Position numbers and translations under genes: made by a program. From assembly GCA_035293805.1 (NCBI GenBank), contig DATGMD010000053.1, forward strand, positions 21,670 to 85,669: a stretch of DNA of 64,000 nt, written 5' to 3'. Under the pieces are notes generated by a model. That model did no database searches and was not told the DNA's origin. It worked only from the letters and a program-made list of their open reading frames with translations. This document shows positions 38,388 through 46,168 of the stretch, one piece after another. The DNA is from JAJPHF01 sp035293805. GTDB taxonomy: Bacteria > Chloroflexota > UBA6077 > JAJPHF01. Every line of letters starts with the position of its first letter. Position 1 is the first letter of the stretch.

Positions 38388-39347
38388 ATGCATCGCTCCT
38401 CGCTCGTCCGCTACCTGCTGCCCCTTGTGCTCCTCGCCAGCCTGCTGCTGCCGCAGGCGCGCGGCCGCGCGTCCGCCGATCCGCCGTCGAGCACCGACGC
38501 CTGGTACGACATGGACCGCGAGGCCTGGATGCACACCGACGACGAGCGGCTCGTGCGGACCAAGTTCGACCTGCACGACGGGCCGAACCTGGACGAGGTG
38601 CCGCTACAGCTTGGCCCGTGGACCGGGCGCGACGTGCCGATCACCAACGAGGCCACCTTCCCCACGCTCGACGCCGACCGGATCGTCTACCGCATGTACC
38701 AGCGGAGCGGCCTGCGCACGGTCATCTTCAGCATGGTCGGCGCCTCCAAGGGCCAGAGCCTGCACCACCCGCTCATCTGCTACCAGTTCGCGGGCTGGGA
38801 CACCGAAGACCGCGGCACCACGACCGTGCCGACCGACGACGGCGACGTGGTGCTGCGCTACGTCATCGGTCGCGATCCCCACGGCCCCACCCAGGTGGAC
38901 CTGCACTTCTTTCTCTGGCCGACCGCCGGCCGGCGCTGGGACGACGGCGTGACCCAGGTGCGCATCACCGCGCTCGCGACCGTGACCGACGAGATCGCGC
39001 TGGACGACGCCCGCGCATTCGCGGCGCTGCTGTTCGCCCAGGCACGCCACCTGGACGACGTGGCGCTCACGCCTACGCCTCGCCCCACACCAACGCCCAC
39101 GGCGACGGTGATCCCCGAAGACCGCACCGATCCCGCGGGGGCCGAGCCAGAGGAAGCGCCCGGGCCGCCGAGCCTGCCCCCCGACCTGCCGGCCGCGACG
39201 GCCACGCCCGGGGCCACGCCGCACGCCGCGCCAGACGACCAGGCGGGACCGCTCCAGAGGGTCCGACGGGAGCTGGCGGTCGCCGCCGTCCCTGCCGCGC
39301 CGCGGCTCGCCCCCGGCCTGCGCATCCCGGCGCCCTCGGGGCCTTGA
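38388..39347 (+). CDS. EpsI-like (DUF3485) exported protein with Thr/Pro/Ala-rich tail
   Basis: 319 aa. Signal peptide (RYLLPLVLLASLLLP), then a domain clearly homologous to the EpsI protein encoded at 61619-62332: shared REAWMHTDDERLV / EGWMRSPNEHVV, LQLGPWTGRDVPITNEATFP, SKGQSLHHPLICYQFAGW (conserved Cys) and VDLHFFLW. EpsI proteins accompany exosortases in polysaccharide/protein export. Unlike normal EpsI it has no neighbouring exosortase and adds a 90-residue TPTPRPTPTPT and Pro/Ala tail, which may span the cell wall. Probable leaderless mRNA. Function unknown. Confidence 0.8.
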   Translation: MHRSSLVRYLLPLVLLASLLLPQARGRASADPPSSTDAWYDMDREAWMHTDDERLVRTKFDLHDGPNLDEVPLQLGPWTGRDVPITNEATFPTLDADRIVYRMYQRSGLRTVIFSMVGASKGQSLHHPLICYQFAGWDTEDRGTTTVPTDDGDVVLRYVIGRDPHGPTQVDLHFFLWPTAGRRWDDGVTQVRITALATVTDEIALDDARAFAALLFAQARHLDDVALTPTPRPTPTPTATVIPEDRTDPAGAEPEEAPGPPSLPPDLPAATATPGATPHAAPDDQAGPLQRVRRELAVAAVPAAPRLAPGLRIPAPSGP

Positions 39348-39663
39348 GGACACCGGCATCGCGCGGCGCCGCGCGCCCGGCACGGCCGCGCCCAGGCGGC
39401 TCACCAGCGGGGACGGTACTCTGGCGGCACGCGGTCGGCACCCGCGCACGGCGGGGCAACGAGGATGGGCAAGAGAAGCACTGCCGCGCGCGACTCTATG
39501 TCACGGGGCGCAGCAAATCCGTACACCCCGCCGGGCCAGACGGCCCGGCGGGGCAAGTGGGGCCTGCCGAGCAGCGCTCGCGCGATCCGAGCGGGACCCA
39601 CGCACCTAGGCTGGGAAGAGCGTCAAGCTACCTCGAACACCCTTCCCAGTCGAGGCGCGGCGC
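39348..39663. other. Intergenic region with hairpin
   Basis: About 315 bases between convergent genes. Apart from the perfect hairpin at 39526-39553 nothing gene-like is seen; the + strand frame 39465-39815 is Arg/Pro-rich and overlaps the zinc-finger gene. Confidence 0.5.
39526..39553. terminator. 12-bp GC hairpin
   Basis: CCCCGCCGGGCC-AGAC-GGCCCGGCGGGG, a perfect stem with a 4-base loop between convergent genes, likely a bidirectional terminator. Confidence 0.6.
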
Positions 39664-39978
39664 TCACGAGGAGGCCGAGAGAGCGGGAGCCGGGAGCCCG
39701 ACGGGGAGCGCGACGATACGCTCGACGGGACGCTCGACGCCCTTGCGCCACCAGTACATGTAACAGGCCTGGCAGCGTCCGCGACGGGGCAGCGGCGCTG
39801 CCCGGCCACAGTTGATGCAGGGGCGTCCGAGCCGGCGTAGGCCCTCAGGCGGTCGCTCGGTGCCGTGCCGGCGCCAATAAGAGTCGCAGGCCCGGCAACG
39901 GCCGCGCGTAAGCTGCTTCGACCGGCAGAGCCGGTGGCAGATGAGACAGGGTCGTGGCGGTAAAGGCAAAGGTGACAT
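39664..39978 (-). CDS. Small protein with two GATA-like zinc fingers
   Basis: 104 aa. Two tandem CxxC-x(11-12)-CxxC units with matching tails: first PCLICHRLC...RCRACDSYWRRHGTERP, second PCINCGRAA...RCQACYMYWWRKGVERP. The second Cys pair followed by aromatic-Trp-Arg-x-His/Lys-Gly-x-x-Arg-Pro is strikingly like eukaryotic GATA zinc fingers (CNACGLYxxxxGxxRP). Basic overall; probably a nucleic-acid or protein-binding factor. Start ATG at 39978 lacks a clear Shine-Dalgarno; TAGAAT nine bases upstream could give a nearly leaderless mRNA. Unknown role. Confidence 0.7.
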   Translation of the reverse strand: MSPLPLPPRPCLICHRLCRSKQLTRGRCRACDSYWRRHGTERPPEGLRRLGRPCINCGRAAPLPRRGRCQACYMYWWRKGVERPVERIVALPVGLPAPALSASS

Positions 39979-40093
39979 ATCGCGGGAATTCTAGCACGCG
40001 AAATTTGGCCCGGGGCTGAGGATTTACGGAAAGGCGGCTGAAGGTTTGCTTAACGCGCCGCGGCCCCGCTCGGCGGCGGAGCGGGGCACAATG

Positions 40094-40122
40094 CGAGGGC
40101 AGCGGCCCGTGGGCCGCCCTCG
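40094..40122 (-). terminator. Nested hairpin after the BNR protein gene
   Basis: CGAGGGC...GCCCTCG with inner GGCCC-GT-GGGCC, about 20 bases past the stop at 40141 on the minus strand. Confidence 0.55.
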
Positions 40123-40140
40123 TCTCGCCTGCGTCGAGCG

Positions 40141-43100
40141 CTAGAAGGCGTTCGCCCCACCGCCGACGAGCGTCGGCCAGCTGCCGCAGCCGTCGGTCAC
40201 CATCACCTCGACGGTGGCTGGCTGGCCGGGCGTCACGCGGTGTACCGTGAGCCCGATCGAGGACGGGTGCGTCGGCAAGCTGACGACGGTTGCCGCGGTA
40301 ACGGTGGTCGACGGGGCCGTCGCCACGTCGACCGTCGCGTTCGTCAGGCGCGTGAACTGGAGCGCCAACAACTGATTGTTCTGCGTGTTGTTGGCGCAGC
40401 CCGCGTCGCGCGCCGTGATCGTGGTCTGTAGCGTGCCGGCACTCGGCGTCACCTGCACGCCCACATTCGGCCGCGGGAACGGCGTGGGCGTGATCGTCGG
40501 GGTCCGCGTCGGGGTGCTCGTGGCGGCCGGCGTCGCAGTCGCCGTGGCCGTACTGGTGACCAGCGGCGTCGCGGATGGCGTCGGTGTACTCGTCTGGGTC
40601 GGGACCGGGGTCAACGTCGGGTTGCCGCCGGTCAGGATGTCCAGGTCCCACATGCCGCGCCCGTGGGTGGCGATGCGCAGCGTGCGGCTCGACGGCTGGA
40701 AGACCATGTCGAACACGGCCACGCGCGGCAGGCCGGAGGCCAGCGGGAACCAGTTCAACCCGCCGTCCTGCGACTGGTACACGCCGATGTCGGTGCCCGC
40801 GAACAGCAGCAGCGGGTTCGTCGGGTCGATCGCGAAGGCATTCACCGGCACGTCGGGAATCACGTTCGCGCCGGTGCCGCCGGCCGCCACCCAGGTAGGC
40901 GCGCCGGAGCTCAGGTTCGTGGTCTTCCAGACGTGCTGGCCCGCGGCCAGGCCATAGCCATCGAGCGTGACGTAGGCGGTGTTCTGGTTGGTGGGGTCGA
41001 TCATCGCCCGCGCGACGTATTTCGCGGGGATCGAGCCGGTCACGTCGGTGAGCGTACTGGAGCCACTCGTCGTGGCGAACACTTTGCCGTTCCGCAAGCC
41101 GACGATGCGCACGTTGTCGTTTTGCGGCGAGATGCCGATGGCGCTGATCGGCACGCCGGACACCAGCGGCCCCTGGCTGACGACGCTCATGGTCGCGCCC
41201 TGGTTGGTCGAGCGGTAGAGGCGGTCGGTGCCGAAGTACAGAGCGTTGGGGGTGAGACTCGTACCGAGCGCCATCGGCGCGTAGAACTGCGTGGTGTCGG
41301 CACAGCCAATACCGTTGTTCGAGTTAGGAAAGCTACACCCCAGGAAGGTCCATCCATTTTCCTGAGCGTTCGCCACGTTCGTCACCCGGGCGAAGCCGAT
41401 CAAGTTGTTCGTCTGGTTGAAGTAGGTGTGGTACATCGTCACGTTGGTCGTGTCCGTGGCGGTCTGGTCGATGAGCGCGAAGCCGCCGTCGCCGAAGTCG
41501 GCGCGCGTCCACGCCCCGCCGGGCTGCTGGTACTCGGTCCCGTTGTCTTGCGTGCCGCCAATCGTGAAGCTCGAGTCCGAGGGGTGCCGCGCCACGCTCT
41601 GGAACTGCACGGTGTTCAGCGTCTGGTTGAGGCTGGTCCAGGTACCGCCCGCGTCGTCCGAGCGAAAGGCGCCGCCGTCGTTGCCGACGTAGATCACCGC
41701 CGAGTTCGACGGCGCCAGCGTGAGCGCGTGCATGTCCGCGTGCAGCCCCACGCTGCTCCGCGTGAAGGTGCCACCCCCGTCGATCGACTTGGTGAAGATG
41801 CGCGACGCGCCCGAGTCGGACGCCCCGCCCAGATAGATGATCTGCGCGTTGCCGGGATCGATAGCGACCACGATGTCGTAGAAGCACTGTGCCGTGCAGA
41901 AGCCCGTCGCCGCGCCGAGCGGGCTTCCGAAGGTGGCCCCGCCATCGGTCGACGCGCGCAGCGACCCGTTGCTCTCAGCCGTGGCGGCGAGCACCGTGAC
42001 CGTGCTGCCGATTTTGTTGATAGCCAGCTTGATGTTGAAGTTCGAGCTGGGCGCGAAGGTGCGGGTGAAGGCGGGCGCCACGCTCGGCGTCTGGGAGGCG
42101 ACGGCGGCGTTCGTCGTCCGCCAGATCCCGGAGAGCCCTAGGCCGCCGAGGTCCTGGACGGCCACGAGCAGGTTGTTCGAGCTGCCCGGCTCGAAGGTGA
42201 CATCGGTCACGCCCTGGAACCCGTTGAAGCTCCCACTGACCGCTACCAGCGAGAAGACTGGCGTGGTCGCTTGCGCGTTCCCCGAGAAGTACAAGCCGAT
42301 GAGTCCCGAGGGCGGATTGGTGCGGCCGCAGCAGATACTGTTGCCACCGAGGCCGCCGACACCATTCGTATTGCCCACGAACATGCGGTTGGCGTCGTTC
42401 GGATCGAAGACGATCTTGTTGATCGCCGTGCCGACGAATGCATGGCCGTTGCTAGTGGTCGTACCCGTGCCGTTGACGGCTAGCTCGAACGGCCCGTCGA
42501 GAATCGGCGCCGTGTCGGCGTTGCGGACGCGGTAGAGGCCGACGCCGAAGAAGCTGTCGGCTGAGAGGTTGCCCTCGCCGGTCCCCACCCAGACGGTAGA
42601 GGGGTTGGACGGGTCGATGGTGACGGCGCCGATTGCCAGCGACTGCGCCGTATCCATGATCGCCGTCCAATGGGCCCCGGCGTCCATGGTACGGAACACG
42701 CCGCCCTGCGCGGTGCCCAGGTAGGCGATGTTGGCGTTCGTGGGGTGGACGGCGATGGCTGTCGCGCGCCCGCTCACCGGCACCGTGATTGAGGGGCCAT
42801 TCGGCTGCGTGACCTGGCCGTTGGGAATCGGCGCGGGGCCGATGGGCGTCCAGGCGGTCGTGCTGGCGATGCCGGCCGGCGCGCCCTGCGCGCGCACGCG
42901 GAGCGCCTGCTGCTCGAACTGCGCCAGCGCCCGGCCGCGCGCCGCGATGTCGAGGGGCTTCCCCTCCTCCCAGCCGCGCCGCACCGCCATCGCTTCCTCG
43001 CGCAAGCTCAGGTAGTCCCGCTTGTCAACCCGCTGCCGCGCGAGCCGCGGCACGTCCGGGTCAGGACTGATGGTGCCTTGCGCGTCCAGCGATGGGCCGC

Positions 43101-43185
43101 GGGCGGGCCAGAGCGCCGTCGCCGTTACGACGGCCAGCGCAGCCACCGCTACGCCAAGCCAGAGCTTACGTGGCATTCCTCGCAT
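40141..43185 (-). CDS. Large secreted BNR/VPS10-like beta-propeller protein
   Basis: 1,014 aa. ATG with AAGGAGGG close upstream. Signal/anchor helix (LGVAVAALAVVTATALW), a helical stretch, then about 700 residues of BNR/sialidase-type repeats (S/T-x-DGGxTW pattern: RTMDAGAHWTAIM, RASTDGGATFGS, SIDGGGTFTRS, RSDDAGGTWTSL, QSQDGGLNWFPL) with IAVHPTNANIAYLGT and VAIDPGNAQIIYLG, the VPS10/sortilin-like propeller layout. It ends in a Thr/Pro linker (TSTPTPSATPLVTS) and a beta-rich C-terminal domain with a Cys pair. It is probably a cell-surface protein or a glycan-acting enzyme; no catalytic residues assigned. Confidence 0.85.
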   Translation of the reverse strand: MRGMPRKLWLGVAVAALAVVTATALWPARGPSLDAQGTISPDPDVPRLARQRVDKRDYLSLREEAMAVRRGWEEGKPLDIAARGRALAQFEQQALRVRAQGAPAGIASTTAWTPIGPAPIPNGQVTQPNGPSITVPVSGRATAIAVHPTNANIAYLGTAQGGVFRTMDAGAHWTAIMDTAQSLAIGAVTIDPSNPSTVWVGTGEGNLSADSFFGVGLYRVRNADTAPILDGPFELAVNGTGTTTSNGHAFVGTAINKIVFDPNDANRMFVGNTNGVGGLGGNSICCGRTNPPSGLIGLYFSGNAQATTPVFSLVAVSGSFNGFQGVTDVTFEPGSSNNLLVAVQDLGGLGLSGIWRTTNAAVASQTPSVAPAFTRTFAPSSNFNIKLAINKIGSTVTVLAATAESNGSLRASTDGGATFGSPLGAATGFCTAQCFYDIVVAIDPGNAQIIYLGGASDSGASRIFTKSIDGGGTFTRSSVGLHADMHALTLAPSNSAVIYVGNDGGAFRSDDAGGTWTSLNQTLNTVQFQSVARHPSDSSFTIGGTQDNGTEYQQPGGAWTRADFGDGGFALIDQTATDTTNVTMYHTYFNQTNNLIGFARVTNVANAQENGWTFLGCSFPNSNNGIGCADTTQFYAPMALGTSLTPNALYFGTDRLYRSTNQGATMSVVSQGPLVSGVPISAIGISPQNDNVRIVGLRNGKVFATTSGSSTLTDVTGSIPAKYVARAMIDPTNQNTAYVTLDGYGLAAGQHVWKTTNLSSGAPTWVAAGGTGANVIPDVPVNAFAIDPTNPLLLFAGTDIGVYQSQDGGLNWFPLASGLPRVAVFDMVFQPSSRTLRIATHGRGMWDLDILTGGNPTLTPVPTQTSTPTPSATPLVTSTATATATPAATSTPTRTPTITPTPFPRPNVGVQVTPSAGTLQTTITARDAGCANNTQNNQLLALQFTRLTNATVDVATAPSTTVTAATVVSLPTHPSSIGLTVHRVTPGQPATVEVMVTDGCGSWPTLVGGGANAF

Positions 43186-43610
43186 GTTCCCTCCTTGTCA
43201 TCTCCGTCTAGCGCCGCACGGCGCGGCAGGCTGCGCATGAACTGGAGACAAATGCCCGTGGACTATCCGGGGCGGCGGAAGCTGGTCGCCAGGCACTTAG
43301 CCGCAACGAGCAAAAGCGCACAAGAGTACCACGCAGGCCGAGCTTTCGTCTACCCCACCGCTGATTGCGTCTCCCCGGTCTATACGCTGCTCAGGATCCA
43401 GCCCAGCCAGCCCCCGGCTCCCTGGCGTCTGGACGCCGCCCGCTGGCGCGCAGTTGCTATACTGTGACGATTCTGGACGTCGGCCGCCGCGCCCCACCGG
43501 TCTAGCCTGGGCTTGCCAAGCACACAGCCGGGCCGCCGCGGGGGAGCAGCGCGCCGCGCGGACGGGCTCGGCCGCTGGGCCGGCCCGCGCGATAGCGGGA
43601 GGAGCGCACC
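43186..43610. other. Divergent intergenic region
   Basis: About 425 bases between the BNR gene and the pseudo-receiver gene. Contains the TATACT extended -10 at 43455; otherwise no feature recognised. Confidence 0.4.
43455..43463 (+). promoter_or_regulatory. Extended -10 box
   Basis: TGCTATACT, an extended -10 facing the gene at 43611/43707, leaving a leader of about 140 bases. Confidence 0.45.
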
Positions 43611-43706
43611 ACGCAGCCCGAGCGAGCGGTCGAGCCGGGCGGCCCGCCCGTACTCGTCATCACGGCGCACCCGTTCCTCGAGCCCCTCGCGGGCGCACTC
43701 GCTGCC

Positions 43707-44699
43707 GTGGGGCTGCGGCCGTACTGTACCCAGGCGCGCGAGGCGGTCGCGCAGTACCTCGCCACGGTGGGCGGCCGGGGCGCGGCCGTCCTCGACGCCT
43801 CGCGGCCCGCCCCCTACTCGTTCGCCACGCTGTACCAGCTGCTGCACCAGGAGCCAGCTCTGCCCACGCTGCTGCTACTGCCGCCGGAGGGCCCGCCGCC
43901 GCTCGTCGCGGGCGGGCTGGCCCCGCTCGACGATGTGGCACGCCTGCCCGCCCAACCGGCCGAGCTGGCGCTCCGCGTCCAGGCGCTTCTGCTGCGCGCG
44001 CGCTCCACCCCGCCCGCGGCTCGGACGGCGTCGGCCACCCCGCCGGCCGCCGCGAGCGCATCCGCCGCGGCGCCGGCGACCACGTCACTCCCGCTGGCCT
44101 CGCCGCTCGCCGCGCCAACGCCCCCGGTCCCGACCGCGGACGGGGACGCGGCACCACTCGCCCAACCGCCGCCCACGCCGAGCCACGGCGAAGCGCTCGT
44201 GTCCGGCGTGCGGTTGTACACCGACTCGCACCTGGTAATCGGCCAGGTAGACCCCGGCCGCCGCCGCCTGAGCGACCATCTCAACGACCCGCAGCGCGCT
44301 TATCTCGACGTCGCCCACGGCTACTGGTACGATCTCCTCGCCGAGGCCGGCCCGCCCCTCGCGACCGGCGCGATGGGGGTTCGCAAGGATTCGCTCCAGG
44401 TCGTCGTCCCCGAAGAGACGGCCGCGCCGCGTAGCGCCGCCCGGGTGCCGACGCAGCGCGTACCGATCACGGTGGCGCTGCCGCTTTTCATCATCTCCGG
44501 CCAGTTCCACCGCCGCGGCAGCGATCCAGCTCACCTGCTGCAGTGGTTCGCGGAGAGCGGGCGCGCGTTCCTGCCGATCGCCAACGCCACCATCCGCTTC
44601 CTGCCCAACGGCCGCTTCGACGCGCAGGTGGCCGTGGCGCTCGTCGGCATCCGCCAGGTGCAGATCTGGTGGACCCCCGCCGGCCCCGCTAGCGCGTAG
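43707..44699 (+). CDS. Pseudo-receiver protein of unknown function, possibly starting at an ACG at 43611
   Basis: 330 aa from the GTG at 43707, but the same frame is open and gene-like upstream: PPVLVITAHPFLEPLAGALA completes the first strand and helix of a receiver-like fold. The only start with a good ribosome binding site (GGGAGGAG) is an ACG at 43611, which would give 362 aa. N-terminal domain ends AELALRVQALLLRAR like OmpR-type receivers. After an Ala/Pro/Thr linker a conserved-looking C-terminal domain follows (LYTDSHLVIGQVDPGRRRLS, VPITVALPLFIISGQFHRRG, LPNGRFDAQVAVALVGIRQV). No known output motif. Confidence 0.65.
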   Translation: MGLRPYCTQAREAVAQYLATVGGRGAAVLDASRPAPYSFATLYQLLHQEPALPTLLLLPPEGPPPLVAGGLAPLDDVARLPAQPAELALRVQALLLRARSTPPAARTASATPPAAASASAAAPATTSLPLASPLAAPTPPVPTADGDAAPLAQPPPTPSHGEALVSGVRLYTDSHLVIGQVDPGRRRLSDHLNDPQRAYLDVAHGYWYDLLAEAGPPLATGAMGVRKDSLQVVVPEETAAPRSAARVPTQRVPITVALPLFIISGQFHRRGSDPAHLLQWFAESGRAFLPIANATIRFLPNGRFDAQVAVALVGIRQVQIWWTPAGPASA

Positions 44700-44727
44700 C
44701 CCCCGTCGTGCAGGTGTCAACTGGTTA

Positions 44728-44753
44728 TGCTACAATTAGAACGTATGTTCTAA
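44728..44753 (+). promoter_or_regulatory. Extended -10 promoter overlapped by a LexA-type operator
   Basis: TGCTACAAT (44728-44736) is an extended -10. TTAGAAC-GTAT-GTTCTAA (44736-44753) is a perfect 7-bp inverted repeat that contains GAAC-N4-GTTC, the Gram-positive-type SOS (LexA) box. It covers the predicted transcription start of the XPB-Bax1 operon. Confidence 0.7.
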
Positions 44754-44860
44754 CGAAATGGCAGCAGGCGCTGCCGCGGCACCGACGGCCGCCGTCCGGT
44801 CTGCCGTCGCGGCGGTAGCGAGCCGCGAGCTGTCGAGCCAACTCCGCGCCGAGGTGACTG

Positions 44861-46168
44861 ATGGCCGACGAGTCCGCCTTCGACCTCTTTCTCGCTGACG
44901 AGAGCGACGCCGTGTTGAGCGGACTGGCCGACGACGACGAGCCAGCCGACGACGCGGCGACGCTGCCGCTGCCGCCCGAGCGCGCCCTGCCGTTCGCCGT
45001 GCAGCTTGGCCTCGCGCCCCGCGCCTACCAGGACGAAGCGCTGGCCGCGTGGGAGCGCGCTGACGGCCGCGGCGTGGTCGTGCTGCCCACGGGCGCGGGC
45101 AAGACGGTGCTAGCGCTGATGGCCGCCGCGCGGCTCCAGGCCCGCACGCTCGTCGTCGTCCCGACGCTGGAGCTATTGGACCAGTGGCGGTCGGCGCTCG
45201 TCGAGCGCCTGGGGGCGCCGGCCGAGGCGGTGGGCCAGCTGGGCGGCGGCCGCCGCGAGCTGCGCCCGCTCACCGTGGCAACCTACGACTCGGCCTGTAT
45301 GCGCGGGCGGCACCTGCCGAATTTCGGGCTGCTCGTCGTCGACGAGGCCCACCACCTGCCCGCGGCGAGCTATCGCAGCATCGCCCGCAAAGTCGACGCG
45401 CCCTACCGCCTCGGCCTCAGCGCTACACCCGAGCGCGCCGACGGTCGCCACGTGGACCTGGCGCACCTGCTCGGGCCCGAAGTCTACCGGCGCCTGCCCG
45501 CCGATTTGGCCGCCGAACGTCACATCTCCACGTACCGCGAGCGCCGCGTGTACGTGGACCTCACGCCCGCCGAGCGCATGCGCTACGACCGGCTGATGGC
45601 CGAGTACCGCTGGTATCTCTCCACGCGCCGCATCTGGACCGGCGGCATGGACTTCTTCAAGGATCTCGTGCGGCGGAGCGGCTACGATCCGGCGGCCCGC
45701 CGCGCCCTGCGCGCCCACCACGAGGCGCGGCTGACGGCGCTGAACGCCGACGCGAAGATCGCGAAGGTGGCCGAGCTGCTGGACCGCCACCGCCAGGACA
45801 AGGTGCTCGTCTTCTCCGAGTACACGGCGCTGGTGGACCAGCTCAGCCGGCGCCTGTGCCTGCCGGCTATCACCTACCGCACGGAGGCGCGCGAGCGGCA
45901 GGCCATCCTCGACAGCTTCCGCGCGCAGCGCTACAGCAAGCTCGTGGCGGGCCGCGTGCTGAACGAGGGCGTGGACGTGCCCGACGCCAACGTCGCCATC
46001 GTCGTCAGCGGCAGCTCGGCCACGCGCGAGTACGTGCAGCGGCTGGGGCGCGTGCTCCGGCCGAAGCCGCGCCCGGCGGTGCTGTACGAGCTAATCAGCC
46101 GCCGCACGGTCGAGGGCCGGAGTGCCCAGCGCCGCCGGCCGGCCGCCCGCCCGGAGGTGGCGGCGTGA
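44861..46168 (+). CDS. XPB/Rad25-like superfamily 2 helicase
   Basis: 435 aa ATP-dependent DNA helicase like archaeal/bacterial XPB, which opens DNA at lesions with Bax1. GAGGTG precedes the ATG. A Q-like YQDEALAAW, Walker A LPTGAGKT (K81), DEAH at 161-164, motif III LSATPERADGR (an RED-like element), thumb-like helical insert (YRWYLSTRRIWTGG...NADAKIAKVAELLDRHR), VLVFSEYTAL, NEGVDVPDANVAI and VQRLGRVLRPK. The acidic N-terminus replaces the longer damage-recognition domain. The next gene starts at GTG overlapping its TGA. Confidence 0.9.
   Translation: MADESAFDLFLADESDAVLSGLADDDEPADDAATLPLPPERALPFAVQLGLAPRAYQDEALAAWERADGRGVVVLPTGAGKTVLALMAAARLQARTLVVVPTLELLDQWRSALVERLGAPAEAVGQLGGGRRELRPLTVATYDSACMRGRHLPNFGLLVVDEAHHLPAASYRSIARKVDAPYRLGLSATPERADGRHVDLAHLLGPEVYRRLPADLAAERHISTYRERRVYVDLTPAERMRYDRLMAEYRWYLSTRRIWTGGMDFFKDLVRRSGYDPAARRALRAHHEARLTALNADAKIAKVAELLDRHRQDKVLVFSEYTALVDQLSRRLCLPAITYRTEARERQAILDSFRAQRYSKLVAGRVLNEGVDVPDANVAIVVSGSSATREYVQRLGRVLRPKPRPAVLYELISRRTVEGRSAQRRRPAARPEVAA

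Noticed and set aside
44758..44898. Short leader ORF (about 46 codons) ahead of XPB
   Set aside because: Ala-rich with no recognisable motif or ribosome binding site; overlaps the XPB start in another frame.
45184..46164. Upstream extension of the Bax1 frame
   Set aside because: Out-of-frame reading of the XPB gene; GTG at 46165 with GGAGGTGG is the proper start.
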